From positions 1 through 64,000 of the forward strand of contig JBDSXW010000118.1 of the NCBI GenBank assembly GCA_039925965.1: a stretch of DNA of 64,000 nucleotides, written 5' to 3'. This document shows positions 1-8,447 of the stretch, piece by piece; position 1 is the stretch's first letter, and every line of letters starts with the position of its first letter. The stretch comes from JAZKFT01 sp039925965. GTDB lineage: Bacteria; Bacteroidota; Bacteroidia; Chitinophagales; Chitinophagaceae. The notes beneath the pieces were generated by a model. That model saw only the letters and a list, made by a program, of their open reading frames with translations. It was not told where the DNA came from and searched no databases. The translations under genes and the position numbers were made by a program.

Positions 1-1
1 A

Positions 2-181
2 AGGTCCGGCGACATATTGCAATTCATTGTTGCTATGTTATGCATCCTTGCTTTGATTGCAGCACTCGGAACTTTCCTTGAAAGTAAAAGACACTGGTGG
101 ACTGCTAAAATTGGGTTGGTTTTACGGCTTATCTCTAATTATACTTTCAGCAAACCCCGGTATGCAGGCTCCTCAAAATAG
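2..181 (+). CDS. C-terminal end of an unidentified membrane protein (partial)
   Basis: A reading frame is open from the window edge to a TAG at 179-181 and gives the last 59 residues of a protein. It begins with a hydrophobic stretch rich in Leu, Ile and Ala (one probable membrane helix) and ends with a basic, Ser/Lys-rich tail. It lies 64 bases before the first glycosyltransferase on the same strand, so it is probably another gene of the polysaccharide locus. A last helix followed by a basic tail would fit an acyltransferase, flippase or polymerase, but the fragment is too short to decide. Confidence 0.5.
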   Translation, partial: RSGDILQFIVAMLCILALIAALGTFLESKRHWWTAKIGLVLRLISNYTFSKPRYAGSSK

Positions 182-245
182 GATCAAAGGCTAGCCATGC
201 AGGTCTTTATTGTTTTGCCCGGTGCGCGCTATTTTTAAAATATAC

Positions 246-1499
246 ATGAAGCTTATACTTTCTCACCTCACGGGAAACGCCAACGTGAAAGCAGCGGCAG
301 CGGGTTTTACGGAAGCACAGATCCTGTCGGGATTTTATGTATCCATGGCGGCTTTTCCCGGTAGTGTATTGCATAGGATGGGTGCATTGGGCCCTTTTTC
401 AGAAGTCCGTCGCCGCAGTTTTGATCCGAAGCTGAGGCCATTTGTCAAGTCATGGCCCATTTTGGAAATCGGAAGGCTGTTCGCCTATAAATCCGGTATT
501 TCAAGCCTTACGAAGGCAGGCGGAATATTTAATATTGACCAGGTTTGCCAAAACCTCGACAAGCGGGTAGCTTCCGGATTAAAAACGGCATTCAGGCGGG
601 GTGCAAATGCGGTGTATGCGTACGAGGATGTAGCCGGGTATTCTTTCTCCATGGCCCGATCTCTTGGAATGCTTTGCCTTTATGATTTACCCATTGGCTA
701 TTGGAGAGCAGCTCACCAGCTCCTCGATGTGGAGCGGCAAAAATGGCCGGAGTGGATTTCAACTTTGCCCGGTTTTAGCGATTCTGAATTTAAGCTGGCC
801 AGGAAGGACGAGGAGCTAACGTTGGCTGACAGGATATTTGTGGCCAGCAGTTTTACCGCGAAGACCCTCGAATATTTTCCGGGACACCTCGCCCCTGTTG
901 AGGTAATTCCTTATGGATTCCCACCAGTAACAGCTATAAACAGGTTATATCCAAAACTAAACAAGCGACTAAAACTGCTTTTTGTCGGAAGCTTGTCGCA
1001 GCGAAAGGGAATTGCAAATCTTTTCGAAGCCGTAAAAGACTTTGGTGCGCACATAGAACTGACATTGGTAGGAAGTAAAACAGGTGGCCATTGCCCTGCC
1101 CTCGATGCTGCCTTAAATAGTCACCGGTGGATACCCAGCCTTTCCCATGATGAAGTGTTGAAACTGATGCGCGAAAGTGATGTATTGGTATTTCCATCAT
1201 TGTTTGAAGGGTTTGGTCTGGTGATTACCGAGGCGATGTCGCAGGGTACGCCTGTTATTACCACCGACCGTACTGCTGGCCCGGATCTGATTACAGATGG
1301 ACATAATGGCTGGTTGATTGAAGCAGGCTCCACGGATGCATTAAAAGCTTCGATCGAAGAAATTCTTGCCAGGCCTTCGATGATTGCCGAAAACGGAAAA
1401 GCCGCACTCGAAACTGCCAGGCGACGACCCTGGGAAGATTATGGAAGAGAACTAGCCATGGCGGTATCAAAAGTCATTCGCAGAACAAGCGTTGTTTAG
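246..1499 (+). CDS. GT4-family glycosyltransferase
   Basis: Probable retaining glycosyltransferase of the GT-B fold, family GT4, acting at the cytoplasmic face of the membrane in polysaccharide assembly. The start chosen is the ATG at 246, because translation there opens with MKLILSHLTGNANVKAA, a normal first beta strand and loop for this family. The frame could begin at 210, but those residues look like leader. The C-terminal half has the nucleotide-sugar domain: LLFVGSLSQRKGI and then the E-x7-E type motif EGFGLVITEA near residue 320. Length is 417 residues, usual for GT4. It is the first of five GT4 genes in the locus. Sugar donor and acceptor cannot be read from the sequence. Confidence 0.9.
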   Translation: MKLILSHLTGNANVKAAAAGFTEAQILSGFYVSMAAFPGSVLHRMGALGPFSEVRRRSFDPKLRPFVKSWPILEIGRLFAYKSGISSLTKAGGIFNIDQVCQNLDKRVASGLKTAFRRGANAVYAYEDVAGYSFSMARSLGMLCLYDLPIGYWRAAHQLLDVERQKWPEWISTLPGFSDSEFKLARKDEELTLADRIFVASSFTAKTLEYFPGHLAPVEVIPYGFPPVTAINRLYPKLNKRLKLLFVGSLSQRKGIANLFEAVKDFGAHIELTLVGSKTGGHCPALDAALNSHRWIPSLSHDEVLKLMRESDVLVFPSLFEGFGLVITEAMSQGTPVITTDRTAGPDLITDGHNGWLIEAGSTDALKASIEEILARPSMIAENGKAALETARRRPWEDYGRELAMAVSKVIRRTSVV

Positions 1500-1564
1500 T
1501 GGGTACGAATTTTGGAGCGCCTTTCATTTATTATTAAGAAGCATTGTCACATACTACTGAGCTT

Positions 1565-2728
1565 ATGAAACCCATCATATTTATTAATTCTCACCCTATA
1601 CAATATTTCGCACCGCTATACAAGAGCATGAACGATAGTGGCATTCCAACTGAAGCATGGTATTGTAATGATGAATCTGTAAAAGGTGGCCTGGACAGGC
1701 AATTTGGTGTGGAAGTAAAATGGGATATTCCTTTATTGGAAGGATATAAAAGTCGGTTCTTTAAAAATTACTCGTGGAAGCCATCTCACTCCGCTGGCTT
1801 TTTTGGACTAATGAATTTTGGAATGGTTCCTGAACTATTCAGGATCCCGAAATCAGTGATTGTGGTCCATGGTTATCACTATTGTACACATCTTCTTATT
1901 TTATTATTTGGCAAAATAAAAGGCCATACCATTTGCCTCCGTTGCGAGATGCCATACAGCCAGGAAACATTGAAGAAAGGATGGAAACAGACGTTGAAGA
2001 AATTCTGGTTAAAACGGATTCTTTTTCCGCGGATACACTACTTCCTGAATATTGGCACGCAAAATAGGTTGTTTTATAAAAGCTTTAATGTTGCCGATAG
2101 CCGGATTGTATTTTGTCCCTATTCGGTTGATAATAGCAGGTTTCGAACCGAAAACGATAGGCTGACTGCATCGAAAGTCAATATCAGGAAGGAATTAAAT
2201 ATTCCCGAGACCGCAAAAGTGATAGTCTACTCGGGTAAATACATGGACAAGAAAAAACCGCTGGATCTGTTACAGGCCTACATCCGGCTAAATGATCCCA
2301 ACTGCTGGCTGATCATGATCGGAGAGGGTGAGTTACGGCAGGAGATGGAAAATCTTATCAGCGGGCACCAGCTCACAAATGTCATTCTCACCGGGTTTGT
2401 AAATCAATCAAAGATATCTGAATACTATGCCGTTGGAAATGTATTTGTAATGTGTTCTACGATAGGAGAGACCTGGGGCCTTTCTGTCAACGAGGCCATG
2501 AATTTCGATCTCCCCTTAGTCGTTTCAGATCTGACCGGCTGTTCAGCCGATCTCGTAAAACCTGGTGTAAATGGCTATGTTTTCAAAACGGGGAATATTG
2601 AAGAACTCACTGCCAAACTGCATGATGTGCTGATCGGAAAAAAATTATCCTGGAATAATTCTTCCCAACATATCGTTGACCTGTACAGTTACAGCACGAT
2701 CTGTAAAAATATCCGCCAGGTAATTTAA
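1565..2728 (+). CDS. GT4-family glycosyltransferase
   Basis: Second GT4-type glycosyltransferase of the capsule/exopolysaccharide locus, 387 residues. The ATG at 1565 gives MKPIIFINSHPIQYFAPLY, an N-terminus in which a short beta strand is followed by HPIQYF, as seen in many GT4 enzymes; the frame extends to 1544 without clear coding character. The C-terminal domain has the donor-binding pattern, with VIVYSGKYMDKKKPLDLL and GETWGLSVNEAM near residue 300 carrying the two conserved glutamates. It lies 65 bases after the previous gene and 32 bases before the polymerase-like gene, all on one strand, consistent with one transcript. Specificity is unknown. Confidence 0.9.
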   Translation: MKPIIFINSHPIQYFAPLYKSMNDSGIPTEAWYCNDESVKGGLDRQFGVEVKWDIPLLEGYKSRFFKNYSWKPSHSAGFFGLMNFGMVPELFRIPKSVIVVHGYHYCTHLLILLFGKIKGHTICLRCEMPYSQETLKKGWKQTLKKFWLKRILFPRIHYFLNIGTQNRLFYKSFNVADSRIVFCPYSVDNSRFRTENDRLTASKVNIRKELNIPETAKVIVYSGKYMDKKKPLDLLQAYIRLNDPNCWLIMIGEGELRQEMENLISGHQLTNVILTGFVNQSKISEYYAVGNVFVMCSTIGETWGLSVNEAMNFDLPLVVSDLTGCSADLVKPGVNGYVFKTGNIEELTAKLHDVLIGKKLSWNNSSQHIVDLYSYSTICKNIRQVI

Positions 2729-2760
2729 TCAAGCCATATTTTATAGACTAAATTATTGTA

Positions 2761-4161
2761 ATGTCATTTGTAAATTTAATGTCACCGGGAGTTTCAGCGC
2801 ATCATGCAGAGGTGATGCAAAGAAAGATGGCCATTGATGGTTTGACGGAAAGTGACAGTCTACTAAAAAAAGGTATTTGGATTTATTTTTTGCTGGTGTT
2901 ATTTGAAGGCGCTTTGCGCAAATGGGTATTGCCCGGTCTTTCAACACCGTTGCTGCTTGTTCGCGACCCGATAGCACTTTTCCTGGTTATTAAGATGATC
3001 AACCGAAAGATGCTGCCTTCCAATGGTTATATTACTGGGATGGCATTGCTTGGTATTGTAGGAACAGTATGCACGCTGTTATTCGGGCATGGAAATCTTG
3101 GTGTTGCTTTGTATGGAGCAAGAATCTTCTTAATTCACTTTCCAATGATATTTATTATGGGAAAAGTGCTTGACAGGGAGGATGTACTAAGAATTGGCAG
3201 GTTTATAGTCTGGCTATCTCTTCCAATGACCGTGCTAATTGCACTCCAGTTCTACAGTCCACAGGATGCATGGGTAAACCGGGGTGTGGGCGGTAATATG
3301 GAAGGCGCCGGATTTAGCGGTGCGCTTGGTTTTTTTCGTCCGCCCGGAACTTTTTCTTTTACGAATGGCAATACCCTTTTCTATAGTTTCCTGGCGCCGT
3401 TTATTTTTTATTTCTGGCTGAATCCGAAATTGATAAATCGTTTGATACTGATCGCGGCCACTATTTGTCTTTTTGCTTCGATTTCCTTTTCTATTAGCCG
3501 CAGCTTATTTTTCCAGGTAATTATCACGCTCATTTTCGCAACGCTCGCTATCGCCAGAAAGCCTCAATATCTTGGCAAGATGATCATTGCCTATATCGCA
3601 GGTTCACTGCTTTTTATAGCCCTCAGTCAAACCAGTGTGGTGCAAACATCGATAGAAGCATTCACCTCGCGTTTCGAGGGAGCAGTTGAGCATGAGGGTG
3701 GGCTCCAGGGAACCCTCGGCAACCGCTATATCGGCGGGATGCTTGAGGCCGTGGCTGGGTCTCCCGGTTCACCATTTTTTGGATATGGCCTGGGCTATGG
3801 TACCAGCGTTGGCGGTACATTGTTACAAGGCAAAGAAGGACTCCAGATCAGCGAAGATGAATGGGCACGCATGATTGGTGAAATGGGCCCCCTGATGGGA
3901 TTGATCGCCGTCTTTCTTCGGGTGGGGTTATCGCTGAACATGGCCATGCGCAGTTATAAAAAACTAGCCATTGGCGACTTGCTTCCCTGGATGCTTTTGA
4001 GTTTTGGATTGATAAACGTGATGCAGGGGCAGTGGGCTCAGCCCACGTCGCTGGGATTTGGAATTGTTATCGGGGGCTTGTTAATGGCCTCCCTCAACGA
4101 TGAAAAACAGCGCGACCAAACTGCGCCAGGCAGAAAGTTACACGTTCATGGGCCCGCATAA
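2761..4161 (+). CDS. O-antigen ligase/polymerase-like membrane protein
   Basis: Polytopic inner-membrane protein of 466 residues with about ten hydrophobic segments starting near residue 38. The first helix is followed by FEGALRKWVLPG, and a large hydrophilic loop occupies residues 300-380. A long external loop late in the protein is typical of the Wzy polymerase and WaaL/O-antigen ligase families, which join or transfer undecaprenyl-linked glycans in the periplasm. Such proteins are poorly conserved, so the class is inferred from topology and from location among glycosyltransferases. The gene ends 19 bases before the chosen gmhA start, suggesting translational linkage. An alternative is another EPS membrane protein of unknown role. 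Confidence 0.7.
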   Translation: MSFVNLMSPGVSAHHAEVMQRKMAIDGLTESDSLLKKGIWIYFLLVLFEGALRKWVLPGLSTPLLLVRDPIALFLVIKMINRKMLPSNGYITGMALLGIVGTVCTLLFGHGNLGVALYGARIFLIHFPMIFIMGKVLDREDVLRIGRFIVWLSLPMTVLIALQFYSPQDAWVNRGVGGNMEGAGFSGALGFFRPPGTFSFTNGNTLFYSFLAPFIFYFWLNPKLINRLILIAATICLFASISFSISRSLFFQVIITLIFATLAIARKPQYLGKMIIAYIAGSLLFIALSQTSVVQTSIEAFTSRFEGAVEHEGGLQGTLGNRYIGGMLEAVAGSPGSPFFGYGLGYGTSVGGTLLQGKEGLQISEDEWARMIGEMGPLMGLIAVFLRVGLSLNMAMRSYKKLAIGDLLPWMLLSFGLINVMQGQWAQPTSLGFGIVIGGLLMASLNDEKQRDQTAPGRKLHVHGPA

Positions 4162-4180
4162 TACTACAGACAAACTTATA

Positions 4181-4759
4181 ATGAAATCATATCCTTCGTT
4201 TATAGAATCATTAGCTGAATTATCCCAGGTGGTGGCTGCGAGCAACAGTCTTGCAGAAACCGTGCAAGCTGCCGGGGACGCCATTATCAATTCCATATTG
4301 CAGGGCGGCAAATTGCTGACTTGTGGCAATGGTGGTAGTGCCGCCGATGCCTTGCACCTGGCCGAAGAACTCGTAGGCAGGTACAAGGCCGAGCGAAGGG
4401 GGCTACCCGCTATCTGCCTCAATTCAGATGTAACAGCGCTAACCTGCATCGGCAACGATTATGGCTACAACCGCATTTTTTCAAGACAGGTGGAAGCCCT
4501 TGGAAAGCCTGGTGATGTGCTGGTAGGATTTAGTACCAGTGGCAACAGCCCGAATGTGCTGGCTGCGTTTGAGTTGGCAAAAAAGGCGGGCATCATCACC
4601 ATTGTATTGGGCGGAAAAGATGGCGGTGCTGCAAAAGGAACCTGCGATTTTGAATTGATCATCCCCAGCAATACCACGGCCCGTATCCAGGAAATTCATA
4701 CCGTAATTCTTCATCAGTGGCTGGAGGCAATTGATGCCGCAGACTGGAGCCATTTATAA
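4181..4759 (+). CDS. gmhA: D-sedoheptulose 7-phosphate isomerase
   Basis: Converts sedoheptulose 7-phosphate to D-glycero-D-manno-heptose 7-phosphate, the first step toward ADP- or GDP-heptose. The 192-residue product is one SIS domain: CGNGGSAADALHLAEELVGR from about residue 47 (phosphate-binding loop and catalytic Glu region), FSTSGNSPNV near residue 110, and the C-terminal EIHTVILHQW helix bearing the conserved histidine. The ATG at 4181 was preferred because the frame upstream to 4100 overlaps the previous gene and is not GmhA-like. It is followed after 9 bases by the heptose kinase gene, a classic functional pair. No gmhB or hldC is visible in the window. Confidence 0.95.
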   Translation: MKSYPSFIESLAELSQVVAASNSLAETVQAAGDAIINSILQGGKLLTCGNGGSAADALHLAEELVGRYKAERRGLPAICLNSDVTALTCIGNDYGYNRIFSRQVEALGKPGDVLVGFSTSGNSPNVLAAFELAKKAGIITIVLGGKDGGAAKGTCDFELIIPSNTTARIQEIHTVILHQWLEAIDAADWSHL

Positions 4760-4768
4760 TACCTCAAT

Positions 4769-5770
4769 ATGTATTTACAATCCTTACTCAGCCAGTTACA
4801 GGAACTCCGGGTTTTGGTAATAGGAGACCTGATGCTTGATCATTATATATGGGGTGATGTGCACCGCATTTCACCCGAGGCGCCCGTGCCTGTGGTGCAG
4901 GTAAGCAATGATTCATTTACAGCTGGGGGCGCGGCCAATGTGGCGCTGAACCTTACCAACCTGGGCGTTAGGACATCAGTGATGGGGTATATTGCCCATG
5001 ATGATGCCGGGAATAAATTGGAACAAATTCTTGGCGATAGCCAGGTCGCTGTACTGAACCCATACCAGCATTCAACAATTCCTACCATTATTAAAACAAG
5101 GGTGCTGGTGCGCAGCCAGCAACTATGCCGGATAGACCGCGAACTGGGCCGGGAACATTACCGGATTGACGCCGCCCCCGGTTTTGAAGAGATGCTGGAA
5201 AACGCGTTGGCAAACACCGACGCTGTCATACTTTCCGATTACGCGAAAGGGGTGGTAACGCAGACTTTAGTGGATTGCCTGATGAAAATGGCAAAGCAAT
5301 TTCCACGGCTGCTGGTAGCTGTGGATCCCAAACCTGCCCGTCGACTCAGCTTTACAGGTGCCGGCCTGCTTACACCCAACCGGGCGGAGGCGCTGGAACT
5401 CGCTGGCATGAGTACCCTGCAGCCCGAGGAGAATTATCCTTTGCATGAAATCTGCGCCCGCATTCATGAAATCTACAAACCTGATTTGCTGGTAATTACG
5501 CTCGGGGTAGAGGGCATGGCGATATGCAATAATGGTAAGGTGGTGGAACATTTGCCCACTGCTGCGCAACAGGTCTTCGATGTGTCTGGCGCCGGTGATA
5601 CGGTGATCGCCATACTTACTGCCGCACTGGCGGCTGGCGCGGAACCCTCGCAGGCGGCCAGGCTGGCAAACGCTGCTGCAGGATGCGTAGTTGCTCATAT
5701 GGGCACTGCACCGGTAACCCTTGAAGAATTGCATTTTTCGCTGGAGCGTGCATCCGGCGTGGTCTTATAG
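4769..5770 (+). CDS. hldA: D-glycero-beta-D-manno-heptose 7-phosphate kinase (HldE N-domain type)
   Basis: PfkB-family kinase that phosphorylates heptose 7-phosphate at position 1 for nucleotide-heptose synthesis. Visible motifs are VIGDLMLDHYIWGDVHRISP at the N-terminus (typical of RfaE domain I), GGAANVALNL near residue 53, and the catalytic/anion-hole signature DVSGAGDTV near residue 270. At 333 residues it is only the kinase domain; the fused cytidylyltransferase-like domain of E. coli HldE is absent, so the adenylyl or guanylyl transfer must come from a separate enzyme elsewhere. It follows gmhA by 9 bases. The 300 bases after it hold a tandem hairpin repeat, so transcription may be attenuated there. 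Confidence 0.93.
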   Translation: MYLQSLLSQLQELRVLVIGDLMLDHYIWGDVHRISPEAPVPVVQVSNDSFTAGGAANVALNLTNLGVRTSVMGYIAHDDAGNKLEQILGDSQVAVLNPYQHSTIPTIIKTRVLVRSQQLCRIDRELGREHYRIDAAPGFEEMLENALANTDAVILSDYAKGVVTQTLVDCLMKMAKQFPRLLVAVDPKPARRLSFTGAGLLTPNRAEALELAGMSTLQPEENYPLHEICARIHEIYKPDLLVITLGVEGMAICNNGKVVEHLPTAAQQVFDVSGAGDTVIAILTAALAAGAEPSQAARLANAAAGCVVAHMGTAPVTLEELHFSLERASGVVL

Positions 5771-5819
5771 TCTGAAAAGCAGGGTTCCTAACGGAGCGAC
5801 ATTTCAGTTTAACATAGTT

Positions 5820-5994
5820 CAGGAAAGTTCCAGTCTATAGAGATCCTGACTTTCCTGAACGTAGGAAAGCTTCACTCTATATAGATCCTGACTTTCCTGA
5901 ACGCTGGAAAGCTCCAATCTATAGGGATCCTGACTTTCCTGAACGCAGGAAAGATTCAAGCTACAGGGATCCTGACTTTCCTGAACGCAGGAAG
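5820..5994. repeat. 42-bp tandem repeat array, each unit a potential hairpin
   Basis: Four complete units lie head to tail (5820-5861, 5862-5903, 5904-5945, 5946-5987) plus a 7-base start of a fifth. Each unit begins with a form of AGGAAAG and ends with ACTTTCCTGAACG, so AGGAAAG and CTTTCCT within one unit can pair around a loop of about 20 bases. The middle of the units varies while both arms stay constant, which points to structure rather than coding as the conserved feature. The array fills the gap between hldA and the GT9 gene. No spacers separate the units, so this is not CRISPR. Confidence 0.9.
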
Positions 5995-6076
5995 CCCTAA
6001 ACAGTGCTCTTGCCAGTTTTTCTGAAAAAATTCCCCGCCAGGAATTCCAGCAGCTTAATAATCCAAAAACATTTCT

Positions 6077-7165
6077 ATGGGTGCTCCCGGAAGGAACATT
6101 CTTATATACCGCCTTGGAAGCCTGGGAGATACGGTAATGGCCCTGCCCTGCTTTCATCAGGTGCGGAACCGGTTTCCCGATGCAAATATCACTTTACTTA
6201 CCAACCGCCCGGTTATGGCTAAAGCTGCGGCACTGGAGGCGGTATTAGGTAGCGGATATTTTTATGACGAGGTATTACATTACCCGGTTGGTACCCGTAG
6301 TCCCAGGTTGCTGATGCAGCTCATCAAACAAATCCGGTCGCTCAACATCGACACAGTTGTCAATCTCACCGCTACCCGGTCATCAATGTCGGGTAAACGT
6401 GACTGGCTATTCTTCAAAGCCGCAGGCGTCAAAAAATTCATCGGTTTTGTGAAACCTCCGAAGCAGGCCCAATTGCCCGTTATTGTGTATAACGGTTTAC
6501 AGAAATGGGAGGCTAAAAGACTGGTGGAGCAAATTGAATCACTGGGCCCTGTTTCGCTGGAAGACGATTCGAATTGGGATCTCAAATTGACCCAGGGAGA
6601 AAAAAATAACGCATCATCTATACTCGATGGCGTGTCGCCTGGTAGGCCAATTCTGGCTATTGGTACCGGCACCAAAGCGCAGGCCAATGATTGGGGAACT
6701 GGCAACTGGCTTCAGTTGATGCAGCAATTAAAGAATGCATTGCCCGGCTGGCAATTATTGGTAATCGGTGCCCCGGAAGAAGCCACAATGGGGGATGTTT
6801 ATTTAAAAGCCTGGGGTGATGAAGGCCTTAATCTTTGTGGAAAGACTTCACCACGTGTCTCTGCGGCGATTCTTGATAAAACAGCCATCTATATTGGTCA
6901 CGACAGCGGTCCGATGCACCTGGCGGCTTGCATGGGAACACCATGTGTTGGTATATTTTCTGGCAGGAACCTGCCGGGGCGATGGTTTCCACGTGGTACC
7001 CACAATAAAATCATTTACCACAAAACAGCCTGTAGCGGTTGCGGACTTGAAGTTTGTATTGAAGAAAAAAAGAAATGTATCCTTTCTATTTCTGTAAATG
7101 AAGTGCAGCGGGCTGTTCTTGAATTAAGCAGCATACACATTGCAAAGCAGGTACAGATTTCCTGA
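6077..7165 (+). CDS. GT9 heptosyltransferase-family protein
   Basis: GT-B fold glycosyltransferase of family GT9, the family of LPS heptosyltransferases (ADP-heptose as donor). The N-terminus reads ILIYRLGSLGDTVMALPCF, the hallmark G-D-x-x opening of this family. The C-terminal domain has LAIGTGTKAQANDWG near residue 190 and GHDSGPMHLAACMGTPCVG near residue 275, the acceptor/phosphate loop found in WaaC and WaaF. A cysteine-rich segment near residue 320 (CSGCGLEVC) follows. Placement after gmhA-hldA supports heptose use, although family GT9 also covers other donors. Length 362 is normal. The start at 6077 directly follows the tandem repeat region. Confidence 0.88.
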   Translation: MGAPGRNILIYRLGSLGDTVMALPCFHQVRNRFPDANITLLTNRPVMAKAAALEAVLGSGYFYDEVLHYPVGTRSPRLLMQLIKQIRSLNIDTVVNLTATRSSMSGKRDWLFFKAAGVKKFIGFVKPPKQAQLPVIVYNGLQKWEAKRLVEQIESLGPVSLEDDSNWDLKLTQGEKNNASSILDGVSPGRPILAIGTGTKAQANDWGTGNWLQLMQQLKNALPGWQLLVIGAPEEATMGDVYLKAWGDEGLNLCGKTSPRVSAAILDKTAIYIGHDSGPMHLAACMGTPCVGIFSGRNLPGRWFPRGTHNKIIYHKTACSGCGLEVCIEEKKKCILSISVNEVQRAVLELSSIHIAKQVQIS

Positions 7166-7217
7166 GGCCCTGTTTTATTTTCAGGCTCATTTCCGGCCTG
7201 CAACTCCATTATATTCT

Positions 7218-8426
7218 ATGAACATATTGCATGTAATTGGCAGCATGAATCCTTCTACCGGCGGCCCCTGCCAGGGTCTGAGAAATTCGATCCCTGAGCT
7301 GGAGAAGTTGGGTATACATAGAGAGGTGGTAAGCCTGGATGATCCCGGTGCATCATTTCTCGGTAAAGATAGTTTCCCGATACATGCTCTTGGCCCCGGC
7401 AAAGGCCCCTGGTGCTATAGCGCAAAACTAATTCCATGGCTGGTGCAAAACCTCGAACGGTTCGACGTGGTCATCGTAAACGGATTATGGCTCTACCATG
7501 GCTACGCGGTAAAAAAGGCACTTTATCAATTTAAGTCAAAGAAATCTGGTCAAAAACTCCCGGAGCTCTTCGTGATGCCCCATGGAATGCTTGATCCCTA
7601 TTTTCAGAAAGCATCGGGAAGAAAGCTGAAGGCGCTTAGAAATTGGGTCTACTGGAAAACGATTGAAAGCAAGATCGTGAACAGTGCCGATGGCCTGCTG
7701 TTTACCTGCGAGGAAGAACTGCGATTGGCAAGGGTTCCTTTCAGACCCTATCGCCCCAAAAAGGAAGTAAACGTAAGCTATGGCATCGCTACACCACCCG
7801 CTGCGTCGGAAGCCAGCAGGATGGCATTTGCTGGCAAGTGTCCCGAACTGGGAGACGAACCCTACCTGCTGTTTCTAAGCCGCATTCACAATAAAAAAGG
7901 AACCGACCTTCTTTTGCAAGCTTACAAATTGCTGTTAGAAGAACCAGGCATAGATATAAACTCAATCCCTAAACTGGTCATAGCGGGTCCGGGGCTGGAA
8001 ACGCGTTATGGAAAAAGGCTGGAAAAAATCGTTGCTGAAACACCCATCCTTGCGGACAGGGTATTTTTCCCTGGCATGCTTAGCGGCGACGCAAAATGGG
8101 GCGCATTTTACGGATGCGAGGGTTTTATTCTTCCCAGCCACCAGGAAAATTTTGGGATCGCTGTCGCCGAGTCGTTGGCCTGTAGCAAGCCAGTGCTGAT
8201 CTCGGACCAGGTGAATATCTGGCGCGAAATTATCCAGGCAGGAAGCGGTATCGTAGCCCCCGACACATTAGAAGGAACCTTAGAATTATTAAAAACCTGG
8301 GTAGCCCTGCCTGCGAAAGAAAAAAGCAGGATGGGCGTAAAAGCCAAACAAACCTTTGAGGGTCATTTCGCCGTCGGCCCAGCCTCCCTGCTGTTTCTTC
8401 AGGGCATAGCACAAGGACTTACCTGA
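7218..8426 (+). CDS. GT4-family glycosyltransferase
   Basis: Third GT4 enzyme of the locus, 402 residues from the ATG at 7218, where translation gives MNILHVIGSMNPSTGGPCQG, the usual opening in which a Gly-rich loop contacts the acceptor. The earlier start at 7140 would overlap the GT9 gene. In the C-terminal domain LLFLSRIHNKKGTDLLLQA marks the donor-domain entry and QENFGIAVAESLACSKPV near residue 310 contains the two conserved glutamates. It is closely followed by the next GT4 gene (21 bases). Donor and acceptor are unknown. Confidence 0.9.
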   Translation: MNILHVIGSMNPSTGGPCQGLRNSIPELEKLGIHREVVSLDDPGASFLGKDSFPIHALGPGKGPWCYSAKLIPWLVQNLERFDVVIVNGLWLYHGYAVKKALYQFKSKKSGQKLPELFVMPHGMLDPYFQKASGRKLKALRNWVYWKTIESKIVNSADGLLFTCEEELRLARVPFRPYRPKKEVNVSYGIATPPAASEASRMAFAGKCPELGDEPYLLFLSRIHNKKGTDLLLQAYKLLLEEPGIDINSIPKLVIAGPGLETRYGKRLEKIVAETPILADRVFFPGMLSGDAKWGAFYGCEGFILPSHQENFGIAVAESLACSKPVLISDQVNIWREIIQAGSGIVAPDTLEGTLELLKTWVALPAKEKSRMGVKAKQTFEGHFAVGPASLLFLQGIAQGLT

Positions 8427-8447
8427 TACATCAACCAATAAAATACT

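Noticed and set aside
5820..5994. CRISPR array
   Set aside because: Units follow one another with no spacers, vary in their centres, and no cas genes are nearby.
5819..6157. Minus-strand frame with a repeated 14-residue unit
   Set aside because: It results from the 42-bp DNA repeat being a multiple of three. It overlaps the beginning of the GT9 gene and has no other coding signs.
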